DNA of 48,702 bases, taken from the NCBI GenBank assembly GCA_035720945.1, contig DASTNK010000182.1, positions 1 to 48,702 on the forward strand, read 5' to 3'. This document shows positions 9,232-17,699 of this stretch, one piece after another. The position numbers were made by a program, and so were the translations under genes. Each line of letters begins with the position of its first letter. The first letter of the stretch is position 1. This stretch comes from SCQX01 sp035720945. GTDB taxonomy: Bacteria > Pseudomonadota > Gammaproteobacteria > Burkholderiales > Burkholderiaceae_B. The notes under the pieces were generated by a model that made no database searches, had not been told where the DNA came from, and saw only the letters and a list, made by a program, of their open reading frames with translations.

Positions 9232-12200
9232 ATGTCACCTCTTCCTATCCCCCCCCGCTATGCGGAACTGGACTGCCTGTCGAATTTCTCATTCCTCAGA
9301 GGCGCCTCGCATCCCGAGGAACTCATTGCCCGCGCCGCGAAGCTTGGCTATGAAGCGCTGGCCCTGGCCGATGACTGCTCCCTGGCCGGCGTCGTCCGGG
9401 CCTGGGGCGAGGCCCGCGCACATGGCCTCAAGCTGATCATGGGAAGCCGGTTTCAACTGGCCGGCGACACGCTCGGCGCCGGCGATTCCACAACACATGA
9501 AACGGACAGCCCGCAGCTCATCGTCCTGGCGCGCAACCTGAACGGTTATGGCAACCTGTCGGAATTCATCACCCTTGCCCGATCCGCCAGCCCCAAAGGC
9601 GCCTATGCCGCCGGACTCGACCTTCTGGCCCATCCGCCAGGCAATCAGGCTCATCTGCGGGGTCTGCCCGATTGCCTGGTCATTTTCCGCCCCCGCCACG
9701 GCACCGGACCCAAGGCCCTGCACCAGCAGCTCGAATCGCTACTGCCTTTGTTCAAGGGGCGGCTCTGGCTGGGGCTCGCCCTGCACAACCGGCACGACGA
9801 CGCACAGCACCGGGCCACGCTGGAGCTCGCCAGCCGGCTGTACCCGGTGCCGCTCGCCGCCATTGGCGGGGTGGAAATGCATGCGCGGTCCCGCCAGCCT
9901 CTGCACGACACGCTAGCCGCCATCCGGCTCAAGACCCCCGTGCGCGATTGCGGCTACGCGCTGCGGCCCAATGCCGAGCACCACCTGCGCCATCGCATGG
10001 CGCTGGCGGCGCTCTACCCCGCCGAGGCATTGCGGGAAACCCTGGTCATCAGCACGATGTGCTCGTTCACCCTTGATGAGCTCAAGTACCGCTACCCTGA
10101 AGAAGCCGTGCCGGCCGGCCACACCGCCGCATCCTGGCTACGCCAGGAAACCTATCTCGGCGCGGCCAAACGCTATCCGCAAGGCCTCCGTGGCGCACTG
10201 CGCGAGCAACTCGACGCCGAACTGAATCTCATCACCGAACTGGGCTATGAAGCCTATTTCCTCACCATTCACGATATCGTCCGGTTCGCCCGGCAGCGCG
10301 GCATCCTGTGCCAGGGCCGCGGCTCGGCGGCGAATTCAGCGGTCTGTTACTGCCTGGGCATCACCGAGGTCGATCCGGAAAACGGCAACCTGCTGTTCGC
10401 CCGCTTCATCAGCCGCGAACGCAACGAGCCCCCCGACATCGACGTTGACTTCGAACATGATCGGCGCGAAGAGGTCATTCAATACGTTTACCGCAAATAC
10501 GGCCGCCGCCGCGCCGCCATCACGGCCGTGGTCTCCACGTACCGGACGCGGGGCGCGCTGCGCGACAGCGGCAGAGCGCTGGGCCTCGACCCGGGCCTCA
10601 TCGACAGTGTCACGGCATCGCTGCGGTATCGCGGCGGGTCCCAAGCCCTGCTCGATGAGCTGGCCGCGCATCCCGGGCTTGGCGGCCCTACGCGCACTGT
10701 GCGGCTCTGGGCCGCGCTGGCGAATGGACTGAAAGGCTTCCCGCGTCACCTGTCCCAGCATCCAGGCGGATTCGTCATCTGCGCCGACAACCTGTCGCGG
10801 CTTGTACCCGTGGAAAACGCCGCCATGCCCGAGCGCAGCGTCGTGCAATGGGACAAGGACGATCTCGACGCCATGGGAATACTCAAAGTAGACATTCTGG
10901 CCCTGGGCATGCTGTCCGCCCTGCGCCGGGCGCTGGAACTGATCTCGATCCGGCGCCAAACCCCGTTCACCCTGGGCGATATTCCGCCCCGCGACGAAGA
11001 CACCTATCAAATGATCCGCCGGGCCGACACCATCGGCGTGTTCCAGATCGAGTCGCGGGCGCAGATGAGCATGCTGCCACGCCTGGCTCCCAGGAGTTTC
11101 TACGATCTGGTGATCCAGGTCTCCATCGTGCGGCCAGGCCCCATCCAGGGCGGCATGGTTCATCCCTACCTGCAACGCCGCCAGCAAAAAGCACAGAACC
11201 GCCCCATCCCCTACGCCAATCCGGCCATCGAACGCATTCTGGAACGCACCCTGGGTGTGCCCATCTTCCAGGAACAAGTCATGCAGATCGCCGTGACCGC
11301 CGCCGACTTCACCCCGGGGGAAGCCGACCAACTGCGACGCGCCATGGCGTCCTGGCGCCGCAAAGGAGGGGTCGATAAATTCCACCAGAAACTGCTGGAA
11401 GGCATGAAAAAGAACGGCTACGACGACGCGTTCGCCCAATCCATCGTCAGGCAACTCGAAGGGTTCGGCGAATACGGGTTCCCGGAAAGCCACGCCGCCG
11501 GTTTCGCCAAGCTGGCCTATTGCAGCGCCTGGATCAAGCGTCACGAGCCCGAGGCGTTCCTGGTCGCGTTGCTGAATTCCCAGCCCATGGGTTTCTACTC
11601 GGTCAACCAGTTGATCCAGGATGCCCGCCGCCACCGGGTCATCATCCTACCCATCGACATCAATGAAAGCGGGTGGGACACTGCTCTGACACCGCCGGCC
11701 GGCCCGGGCCGCGCGACCATGTCGACACCGAACGACGAACCACAGCCAGTGGTACGCCTGGGCCTGCATCTTGTCAAAGGGCTGTCCCGGGAAGCGGGCC
11801 AATGTATCGAGGCGGCCCGTGTGCAAAGTGACTTCAGCAATCCCCAGGATCTGGCGCAACGGGCGCGGCTCAGGCGCCACGACATGGACTGCCTGGCCAA
11901 TGCCAATGCCCTGGCCTCGATCGCCGGACACCGTCGCCAAGCCCGCTGGCAGGCGGCTCTGCCCCGGTCCCTCGATCTGCTCGAAGCCTCACCCATCCGC
12001 GAAACCGAACAGCCCGAACTGGCGGCGCCAGGGCAAGGCATGGAAACCATCGCCGACTATGAAGCCACCCAATTCACGCTGGGCCCCCATCCACTGGCGC
12101 TGCTGCGCCCCGCGCTGCGGGCATCACAATACAATCAAGCCCGCCTCCTGCTTGACGGCTATCCCGATCGACGTCGAGCGCGGGCCTGCGGCCTGGTCAC

Positions 12201-12453
12201 CATGCGTCAGCGACCCCAGACAGCCAAGGGCGTCATCTTCGTCAGTCTCGAGGATGAGACCGGCACCGTCAACGTCATCGTCCGACCCGAGCTGGCGGCG
12301 CGTCAGCGCACCGAACTGCTGTGCGCCCGCCTGTTGGGCGTCGACGGCGTCTGGCAAACCCACCAGGGCGTCGGCCACCTGATCGCCGAGTCCCTGACCA
12401 ACCTCAACACCATGCTGGGTGGCCTGGGGGTGCGTAGCCGTGATTTCCATTGA
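9232..12453 (+). CDS. dnaE2: Error-prone DNA polymerase DnaE2 (ImuC)
   Basis: Alpha-subunit-type (C family) polymerase for damage-induced mutagenesis, 1073 residues, normal for the family. An N-terminal PHP domain (about 1-210) begins YAELDCLSNFSFLRGASHPEEL, with the wording typical of DnaE2 rather than DnaE1. The three catalytic aspartates are in PDIDVDF (Asp402 and Asp404) and VDILALG (Asp554). Fingers and helix-hairpin-helix regions follow, then an OB-fold at about 982-1050 (ACGLVTMRQRPQTAKGVIFVSLEDETG). ATG at 9232 is preferred to the TTG at 9226. It begins 18 bases after imuB, under the same LexA box. Confidence 0.96.
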   Translation: MSPLPIPPRYAELDCLSNFSFLRGASHPEELIARAAKLGYEALALADDCSLAGVVRAWGEARAHGLKLIMGSRFQLAGDTLGAGDSTTHETDSPQLIVLARNLNGYGNLSEFITLARSASPKGAYAAGLDLLAHPPGNQAHLRGLPDCLVIFRPRHGTGPKALHQQLESLLPLFKGRLWLGLALHNRHDDAQHRATLELASRLYPVPLAAIGGVEMHARSRQPLHDTLAAIRLKTPVRDCGYALRPNAEHHLRHRMALAALYPAEALRETLVISTMCSFTLDELKYRYPEEAVPAGHTAASWLRQETYLGAAKRYPQGLRGALREQLDAELNLITELGYEAYFLTIHDIVRFARQRGILCQGRGSAANSAVCYCLGITEVDPENGNLLFARFISRERNEPPDIDVDFEHDRREEVIQYVYRKYGRRRAAITAVVSTYRTRGALRDSGRALGLDPGLIDSVTASLRYRGGSQALLDELAAHPGLGGPTRTVRLWAALANGLKGFPRHLSQHPGGFVICADNLSRLVPVENAAMPERSVVQWDKDDLDAMGILKVDILALGMLSALRRALELISIRRQTPFTLGDIPPRDEDTYQMIRRADTIGVFQIESRAQMSMLPRLAPRSFYDLVIQVSIVRPGPIQGGMVHPYLQRRQQKAQNRPIPYANPAIERILERTLGVPIFQEQVMQIAVTAADFTPGEADQLRRAMASWRRKGGVDKFHQKLLEGMKKNGYDDAFAQSIVRQLEGFGEYGFPESHAAGFAKLAYCSAWIKRHEPEAFLVALLNSQPMGFYSVNQLIQDARRHRVIILPIDINESGWDTALTPPAGPGRATMSTPNDEPQPVVRLGLHLVKGLSREAGQCIEAARVQSDFSNPQDLAQRARLRRHDMDCLANANALASIAGHRRQARWQAALPRSLDLLEASPIRETEQPELAAPGQGMETIADYEATQFTLGPHPLALLRPALRASQYNQARLLLDGYPDRRRARACGLVTMRQRPQTAKGVIFVSLEDETGTVNVIVRPELAARQRTELLCARLLGVDGVWQTHQGVGHLIAESLTNLNTMLGGLGVRSRDFH

Positions 12454-12595
12454 TCACGGGTGCCGACAAAGCCGTTGTGGGAAGTCCGGGTTGGTCGATG
12501 AGGGGGACACAGAGGGTCCATGACGTAGGGCCTGCTCCCATTGGGTTCTGCACGAAAATGGGGTGGAACCCATACCCACAGCGCCCATAATAGAA

Positions 12596-12629
12596 CAAGG
12601 GCTTACAGACATTCATCTGTAAGCCCTTG
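12596..12629. terminator. Bidirectional intrinsic terminator between dnaE2 and tRNA-Pro
   Basis: A perfect 14-base stem (arms 12596-12609 and 12616-12629) with a 6-base loop lies between the two converging transcripts. On the plus strand it is followed by a T-rich run (TTTTATT), and on the minus strand by TTCTATTAT. It can therefore stop both dnaE2 and the tRNA transcript. Confidence 0.8.
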
Positions 12630-12636
12630 ATTTTAT

Positions 12637-12715
<79 letters not shown>

Positions 12716-12800
12716 ACTGCTGCTGAAAACCCACCCTGGTGCATGGCCCGAGCTGTTTTCACACCGGCGAAACACATGGCCCCGCTCAGCAAAGAAGCGA

Positions 12801-12806
12801 ATTCTA
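12801..12806 (-). promoter_or_regulatory. Possible extended -10 for the tRNA-Pro gene
   Basis: On the minus strand TAGAAT is preceded by TGC (extended -10), about 85 bases before the tRNA. No convincing -35 is seen at 16-18 bases, so this is tentative. Confidence 0.3.
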
Positions 12807-12992
12807 GCATAGTTTCCGGAGCCGATCCGGGCCTCCAGCATGATCACTAGTGCCCAGCCCCGTCCGCCACCCGCAAACCCGACGCAACAGTGAATTTTCG
12901 TCAAAGTTGTATTGTCATCATGGTCAATTTGCATGCTAAGTTAAAATTTCAGGCAAACTAGGGTTTACCTTGATTGTGGACTCAATAGCATT

Positions 12993-14069
12993 ATGACCAG
13001 CTTGTTTGATCCGGTTCGTCTTGGCGCTGTTTCGCTGAAGAACCGTGTCGTCATGGCCCCCATGACGCGCACACGGGCGGCTCCCGGACGGGTGCCCGGC
13101 GGCATGATGCGCGAATATTACGAGCAGCGCGCCGGCGCGGGGTTGATTTTGACCGAGGCCACGTCAGTGTCGCCGCAAGGGGTGGGGTATCCGGATACAC
13201 CCGGCATCTGGTCCCACAAGCAAGTGCAAGGCTGGCAGCAAATCACGCGTAGTGTTCATGACAAGGGAGGCCGGATTTTCCTGCAGCTCTGGCATGTGGG
13301 GCGGGTATCCGATCCGGAATACCTCAATGGCCAAATGCCGGTGGGGCCCAGTGCGATTCGCTGCGAGGGCTATGTCAGCCTGATCCAGCCCAAGCGCGAA
13401 TACGCGGTACCGCGCGCACTGCATCCCGCCGAGATACGCGCGGTCATCGCGGATTTCGTCGAAGGCGCGCGCAATGCCAAAGAGGCGGGGTTCGACGGGG
13501 TCGAGATCCACGCCGCCAATGGGTACCTGATCGACCAGTTCCTGCGGGACGGCGCCAATCACCGGGTCGATGCGTATGGCGGGGGCATCGGCAATCGCTC
13601 GCGCTTCCTGCTGGAGATCGTGGATGGTTGCATCGGCGTGTGGGGAAGTGAGCGGGTTGGCGTTCATCTATCGCCGCATCACGCGCTGCATTCGGCCCGG
13701 GATTCCAACCCCTTCGCATTGTTCGCCCATGTCGCCCACACGCTTGGGGAGCGTCGGATCGCTTTTCTCGTGGTGCGGGAAGCCAATGACGAGCGTGGCC
13801 TCACCGCCACGATCAAACAGGAATTCGGTGGCGCCTTGATCGTCAATGGCGGTTACGATCTGGCCCTGGCCCAGGAAGCGGTGGGCAGTGGGGCCGCCGA
13901 CGCGGTGGCTTTCGGCAAGGCATTCATCGCCAACCCGGATCTTGTCGTCCGGTTGCGCGAGGGAGCGCCCTTGAACGTGTGCGACACGAGCACATTTTAT
14001 GGAAGCGGCCGCAAAGGCTACGTGGACTATCCCTCGCTCGATGGCGAATCGGCCTGCCGGCTTGCTTGA
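12993..14069 (+). CDS. Old yellow enzyme, NAD(P)H-dependent flavin oxidoreductase (alkene reductase)
   Basis: FMN enzyme of the OYE family, 358 residues, that reduces activated C=C bonds or electrophilic xenobiotics (N-ethylmaleimide reductase-like). Seen in order: FDPVRLGAVSLKNRVVMAPMTRTRA at the FMN-binding N-terminus, GRIFLQLWHVGRVS, and the substrate-binding motif HAANGYLIDQFLRDGANHR with His173, Asn176 and Tyr178. YGGGIGNRSRFLLEIV and the phosphate-binding end of the barrel, IVNGGYD...DAVAFGKAFIANPDL, follow. The protein is cytoplasmic and complete. No partner genes are nearby, so it is probably an independent stress or detoxification gene; the substrate is unknown. Confidence 0.93.
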   Translation: MTSLFDPVRLGAVSLKNRVVMAPMTRTRAAPGRVPGGMMREYYEQRAGAGLILTEATSVSPQGVGYPDTPGIWSHKQVQGWQQITRSVHDKGGRIFLQLWHVGRVSDPEYLNGQMPVGPSAIRCEGYVSLIQPKREYAVPRALHPAEIRAVIADFVEGARNAKEAGFDGVEIHAANGYLIDQFLRDGANHRVDAYGGGIGNRSRFLLEIVDGCIGVWGSERVGVHLSPHHALHSARDSNPFALFAHVAHTLGERRIAFLVVREANDERGLTATIKQEFGGALIVNGGYDLALAQEAVGSGAADAVAFGKAFIANPDLVVRLREGAPLNVCDTSTFYGSGRKGYVDYPSLDGESACRLA

Positions 14070-14238
14070 TGCCTCCCGCACCCGACAACGCGCGGTTCAC
14101 ACCATCGATCGAAACTGTTTCGTTTTGCAGGCCCCGCGTACTAAACTGGACCCCTGCCGACTGACGACGTGTGGCGCGGCGACTGGTTCGAAGGAACCCC
14201 AAAGCGGTCCCTGCCATTCAGACAATGGGGTTTGAGCA

Positions 14239-14640
14239 ATGAGATTCATCCGATGCGGCATTGTGTTCGCGACGACTCTGGCGCTGGCCGGTTGCGCACT
14301 GGGCATTAACAAAGACTCGCCGTCGATATCGTACACAGTGCCGCGTGATTACCGCACGGTGTTTCTGCGGGTGCAGAATCAGGCCGATGAATGCCTGCGG
14401 GGCAACGGCGCCTACACGATCCACTCCCGGGTGGACGCCGCCACGCAATCGGGCGAGGTCGATGTCGTCGCGCCTTTTGGCGGGACGGTTGTCGCCCGCA
14501 CCGTGCTGGAGGCCACCGACGCCAAGCACACCCGCCTGACACAAACAGTCTGGGGGCACAAACCCTGGAATGCCGAGGCGCTCGACGCCATGCGACAGTC
14601 GGTGCGCATGGACATGTCGGTCTGTTTCGCCTACCGCTGA
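14239..14640 (+). CDS. Small predicted lipoprotein, function unknown
   Basis: 133-residue protein with a signal peptide and the lipobox LAGC (Cys19). Asp is not at +2 (CALG), which suggests sorting to the outer membrane. The mature part contains YTVPRDYRTVFLRVQNQADECLRG and a second Cys near the end (SVCFAYR), so a disulfide is possible. It resembles unassigned small lipoproteins of Alcaligenaceae; I recognise no function. The gene converges on yqeY with a three-base gap. Confidence 0.75.
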   Translation: MRFIRCGIVFATTLALAGCALGINKDSPSISYTVPRDYRTVFLRVQNQADECLRGNGAYTIHSRVDAATQSGEVDVVAPFGGTVVARTVLEATDAKHTRLTQTVWGHKPWNAEALDAMRQSVRMDMSVCFAYR

Positions 14641-14643
14641 AGC

Positions 14644-15108
14644 TCAGTTCCCGGTCAACGCTTGCTTCACCAGGGCCGAAACCCGGGTCATGTCCACGCG
14701 GCCCGCCAGTGACGCCTTCACCAAACCCATCACTTTGCCCATGGCCGGTGCGCCGCCAATACCCTGGGCCGCGACCTGGGCCACGGCAGCATCCACTGCG
14801 GCCCGGACTTCTTCCTCGGAAGCTTGTTGCGGCAGGAATTCCTGCAGAATGCGCAGCTCGGCCTTTTCAGACTCGGCCGTTTCGACCCGGCCCGCCTGCT
14901 CGAAGGCGGCGATGGATTCGCGCCGCTGTTTCACCTGCTTTTCGATGATCGCGATGATATCCGCATCGTCGAGATCCCGCCGTTCGTCCACTTCTTTCTG
15001 TTTGACGGCCGCCAGAAGAAACCGCAGCGTCGCCAGGCGGGGAGCGTCCTTGGCGCGCATCGCGTCCTTGACCGAGTCGGTCAGCCGTGTCTTGAGCGGA
15101 TTGCTCAT
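14644..15108 (-). CDS. yqeY: GatB/YqeY domain protein
   Basis: Protein of 154 residues made only of the YqeY domain, related to the C-terminal tail domain of GatB that contacts tRNA. The family pattern is MSNPLKTRLTDSVKDAMRAKDAPRLATLRFLLAAVKQKEVDERRDLDD, then a helical middle with EFLPQQASEEEV, and GKVMGLVKASLAGRVDMTRVSALVKQAL at the end. The exact role is not established; such proteins are often linked to tRNA metabolism. In many bacteria yqeY follows rpsU, but no rpsU is present upstream here. Confidence 0.9.
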   Translation of the reverse strand: MSNPLKTRLTDSVKDAMRAKDAPRLATLRFLLAAVKQKEVDERRDLDDADIIAIIEKQVKQRRESIAAFEQAGRVETAESEKAELRILQEFLPQQASEEEVRAAVDAAVAQVAAQGIGGAPAMGKVMGLVKASLAGRVDMTRVSALVKQALTGN

Positions 15109-15870
15109 GGAGGGTTCCTGAAAGTGGGCCGGCGCCGCAAGCGGGCACAGCCTGCTGATGATGAGGGCTCAGGGCCAGATGCCCTGGATGATCGGGCCTG
15201 GTCCAACGGGAATTTTAGCGCAAGGGCTTGAAGTGGCCCGGAGTTTGTGGGTCTCTTCGTTTTCGCTGTTCGCCCCCCACATCCCATCGCTGTGCGGTAC
15301 GCCGCAGGCTGCCTACCCGACGACAATTGATTTGTCCAAACACCCGAATCCATTCCACCGGCCGCATCCTCCGGATTCAGCCACACGTCAGCGGAACGCG
15401 ACAATACCCCTCGCAACCGACGATTCGCGCGCCTGAGCCGCGATATACCTATTTTTCCCCAGCCCTGATTGATGAATCCGATTTCATCAATCTGTAATGC
15501 CACGCACCTTCGCAGCGCAGGGAAAACGGCGCCAATACAGGCCACGCGCTGAATTCCCCAAGGCCGACCGCGCTGGCCTCATCCGAATCCGCACAGGCAC
15601 CGATGCTGAGACTGATCTGTGTTTTCTCATAGAGAAAAACACCATAAGTACTAGGCCATATAGCCTAGGTACTAGGCCATTTTCTAGCGAACGCCCTAGG
15701 CCCTCCCGCCTATGTTTTGAGACAGGCCAGATGCCTACCATTTCACCTACGCAACCCGTGTCAAAAAGTTAAGAAACGCATCCTGGCTTGTAACACGGGA
15801 AATTGAAGGAAGAGCGCGGCATGGCGCCTGACGCATTTCCCTTAACAAGGCTGGTGACAGGAGGTTCAAA
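15109..15870. other. Long intergenic region upstream of the curli operon
   Basis: About 760 bases without a credible gene. It must hold the yqeY promoter (left part, minus strand) and the csg promoter. The right part is AT-richer. It contains a short hairpin TTTTCTC-ATA-GAGAAAA (about 15622-15638) and the CTAGGC half-site cluster (15648-15703). TTGTAA near 15789 could be part of a -35, but I see no matching -10. Open frames on the minus strand here have no family resemblance and look random. Confidence 0.6.
15648..15703. promoter_or_regulatory. CTAGGC half-site cluster, candidate csg operator
   Basis: GTACTAGGCCAT occurs twice as an exact direct repeat, at 15648-15659 and 15669-15680, offset by 21 bases (two helical turns). 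Between them CTAGGC-CATATA-GCCTAG (15651-15668) is a perfect dyad. A fourth half-site, CCTAGGCC, lies at about 15696-15703. The dyad length and CCTAGG cores suit a dimeric helix-turn-helix protein of LuxR type. The obvious candidate is the regulator encoded at the other end of the locus. The binding protein is inference; the repeat structure is direct. Confidence 0.65.
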
Positions 15871-16341
15871 GTGTTGCGGCCCCGCATACAACTTGGTGTG
15901 CTGGTGTTGGCTCTGACGGTGCTTCAACCAGCCCTGGCCAAAACCAGGGCGCCCGCCAAACCGGCGGGCCCGACCGTTCAAGGGACGAACCTGGATGCGG
16001 GCAGCATCAACAACGAGCCTCTGGGGGGATTGATCATCAATCGCACGATGACTGTCCTGGGTTTTGATTTTTATCGGAGTTTTTCGGAAGTCTGGCAGGC
16101 GGTGCATCCAGATTCGAAGTTCAACATCACGGTGTATGAGCGCCCAACGGCCCAGTACGGCAGCGAAATCTGGGTCAGTTACCGGGATATCCGTGTGTAT
16201 CACACCTTTCTGTCACCGGCGCGGTCTGGCGTCAGAAAGGAAAGCAAGCTCGCGGTTGAAACCGCCTACACGAACATTACTGAAATCGATGCCGAGCGCA
16301 AGCAGTTCAAAAGCGCCGACCTGGGTCCCGAGGAGATGTAG
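15871..16341 (+). CDS. csgE: Curli secretion specificity factor CsgE
   Basis: Periplasmic cap/adaptor of the CsgG curli secretion channel, 156 residues. The GTG start is supported by AGGAGG seven bases upstream. A signal peptide covers about 1-23 (ending ALA). The mature domain shows the CsgE signature: GLIINRTMTVLGFDFYRSFSEVW, NITVYERPTAQYGSEIWV and VYHTFLSPAR. It is somewhat longer than the E. coli protein because of a Pro/Ala/Gly-rich N-terminal spacer. It is first in a plus-strand series csgE-F-G-B-A-C, and its stop is directly followed by the csgF ATG. Confidence 0.93.
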   Translation: MLRPRIQLGVLVLALTVLQPALAKTRAPAKPAGPTVQGTNLDAGSINNEPLGGLIINRTMTVLGFDFYRSFSEVWQAVHPDSKFNITVYERPTAQYGSEIWVSYRDIRVYHTFLSPARSGVRKESKLAVETAYTNITEIDAERKQFKSADLGPEEM

Positions 16342-16698
16342 ATGAAAGCCTTCAATACCACGCACATATTCCGGCGGGTCGGCGTCCTCGCCCCTATGGC
16401 GGCAGCGCTGGCACTGGCGGCCGCACCGTCCATGGCGAGCCAGTTGATCTACACACCGGTTAATCCATCCTTTGGTGGCAACCCCTTGAACGGTACGTAT
16501 CTGCTGAGCAAGGCCCAGGCAGAAAACAACCATCAGGCGCCCCTGCCTGATGTGGGCGGCTTATTGGGGAACATGGGGCTGAATCCCGATCTGGCCAACA
16601 CCGGAGATTTGCAGACAGCAACGGGCACCACCATCACCGTCCAGAATCCCCCGATCGGTCAACCCGTCACCACGCAAATCGGCTCATCCCAAAAATAA
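16342..16698 (+). CDS. csgF: Curli assembly factor CsgF
   Basis: Protein that docks at the extracellular side of CsgG and couples secretion to nucleation by CsgB. It has 118 residues with a signal peptide (about 1-32, ending SMA). The mature N-terminus, SQLIYTPVNPSFGGNPLNGTYLLSKAQAENNH, matches the conserved CsgF segment that inserts into the CsgG pore. The C-terminal part is short and low in complexity compared with E. coli CsgF (138). It begins immediately after the csgE stop, with GAGGAG inside the end of csgE as ribosome binding site. Confidence 0.92.
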   Translation: MKAFNTTHIFRRVGVLAPMAAALALAAAPSMASQLIYTPVNPSFGGNPLNGTYLLSKAQAENNHQAPLPDVGGLLGNMGLNPDLANTGDLQTATGTTITVQNPPIGQPVTTQIGSSQK

Positions 16699-16707
16699 GG
16701 TGCCGCC

Positions 16708-17667
16708 ATGAACGAGCGCAACTTTCCTCGCCACCGATCCACCTTTCGCACCACTCGGTTGTGCCTGGGTCTGGTCGCCACCCTGGCACTATCGGCATGC
16801 GCCATTCCGCATCCGCCGTCAAATGTTTCGGCTGAAGCCAAGCTGACGCCGGCGACGCCATCCGCGTTGGATCTGATGCGCCTACCGCCCCCCAAGAAGA
16901 AAATCGTGGCCGCCGTTTATGGCTTCCGTGACGAAACCGGGCAATACAAACCGTCGCCTGACAGCGCGTTCTCCACAGCCGTCACACAAGGTGCAGCGTC
17001 CATGCTGATGAAGGCCCTGAGGGATTCGGGCTGGTACATCCCCGTCGAGCGTGAAGGACTGCAATCGTTGCTGACCGAACGACGTGTCCTGCGCGCGGTG
17101 GATGAGCGTGACGCCAAAAGCGGCCAACCCGCCGCTGCCATTCCCAACCTGCTGCCGGCTTCCATCATCTTCGACGGCGGCATCATCGCGTACGACAGCA
17201 ACGTGCGCACAGGTGGCCTGGGTGCGGAATTCCTGGGCATCGGCATGTCGACGCAATACAGCGTGGACCAGGTCACGGTCAATCTACGCGCGGTCGACGT
17301 CGACACCGGCGAGATCCTGAACAGCGTTTCCACAACCAAGACCATTTATTCATACGAGATCCATCCCAGCCTCTTCAAGTTCGTCAACTTCTATGACCTG
17401 CTCGAAGTCGAGGGCGGCATCACCCACAACGAACCCGCGCAGTTGTGCGTGAAGGAAGCCATAGACGCGGCTGTGATGCACCTGACCATTCAGGGCTTGA
17501 AAGACCACGAATGGCAGTTGAAAAACCCCAGCGACTGGAACTCACCCATCATCCAGCGGTACCTGCGAAGCGCCAGTGACTACGCGGTCACGGTCACGCC
17601 GCGCAAGGCCATTTCACTGGATGGCGAGCCCGCTCCCGCCGTCGAGACGAAGAAGCCGACTCTTTGA
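16708..17667 (+). CDS. csgG: Curli secretion channel CsgG
   Basis: Outer-membrane lipoprotein that forms the nonameric pore exporting curli subunits. It has 319 residues, longer than E. coli CsgG (277): an N-terminal extension precedes the lipobox LSAC (Cys31), and a C-terminal tail is added. The core aligns well, from KIVAAVYGFRDETGQYKPSPDSAFSTAV through SIIFDGGIIAYDSNVRTGGLGAEFLGIG to TQYSVDQVTVNLRAVDVDTGEIL. In the constriction loop the E. coli residues Tyr51, Asn55 and Phe56 correspond to Ser83, Ala87 and Phe88, so two of three eyelet side chains are small. Nine bases separate it from csgF. Confidence 0.94.
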   Translation: MNERNFPRHRSTFRTTRLCLGLVATLALSACAIPHPPSNVSAEAKLTPATPSALDLMRLPPPKKKIVAAVYGFRDETGQYKPSPDSAFSTAVTQGAASMLMKALRDSGWYIPVEREGLQSLLTERRVLRAVDERDAKSGQPAAAIPNLLPASIIFDGGIIAYDSNVRTGGLGAEFLGIGMSTQYSVDQVTVNLRAVDVDTGEILNSVSTTKTIYSYEIHPSLFKFVNFYDLLEVEGGITHNEPAQLCVKEAIDAAVMHLTIQGLKDHEWQLKNPSDWNSPIIQRYLRSASDYAVTVTPRKAISLDGEPAPAVETKKPTL

Positions 17668-17699
17668 GCACGGTGACACCGATCTTTCCGGAGACAGTC

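Noticed and set aside
10336..11634. Minus-strand open frame of 432 codons opposite dnaE2
   Set aside because: Antisense to the catalytic core of DnaE2; no ribosome site and no domain.
12941..12992. Possible promoter of the old yellow enzyme gene in the AT-rich stretch
   Set aside because: Several partial -10 and -35 matches exist but none with correct spacing, so I do not name one.
15105..15545. Minus-strand open frame upstream of yqeY, considered as rpsU
   Set aside because: The product does not resemble S21 or any family I know; rpsU is about 70 residues and strongly basic.
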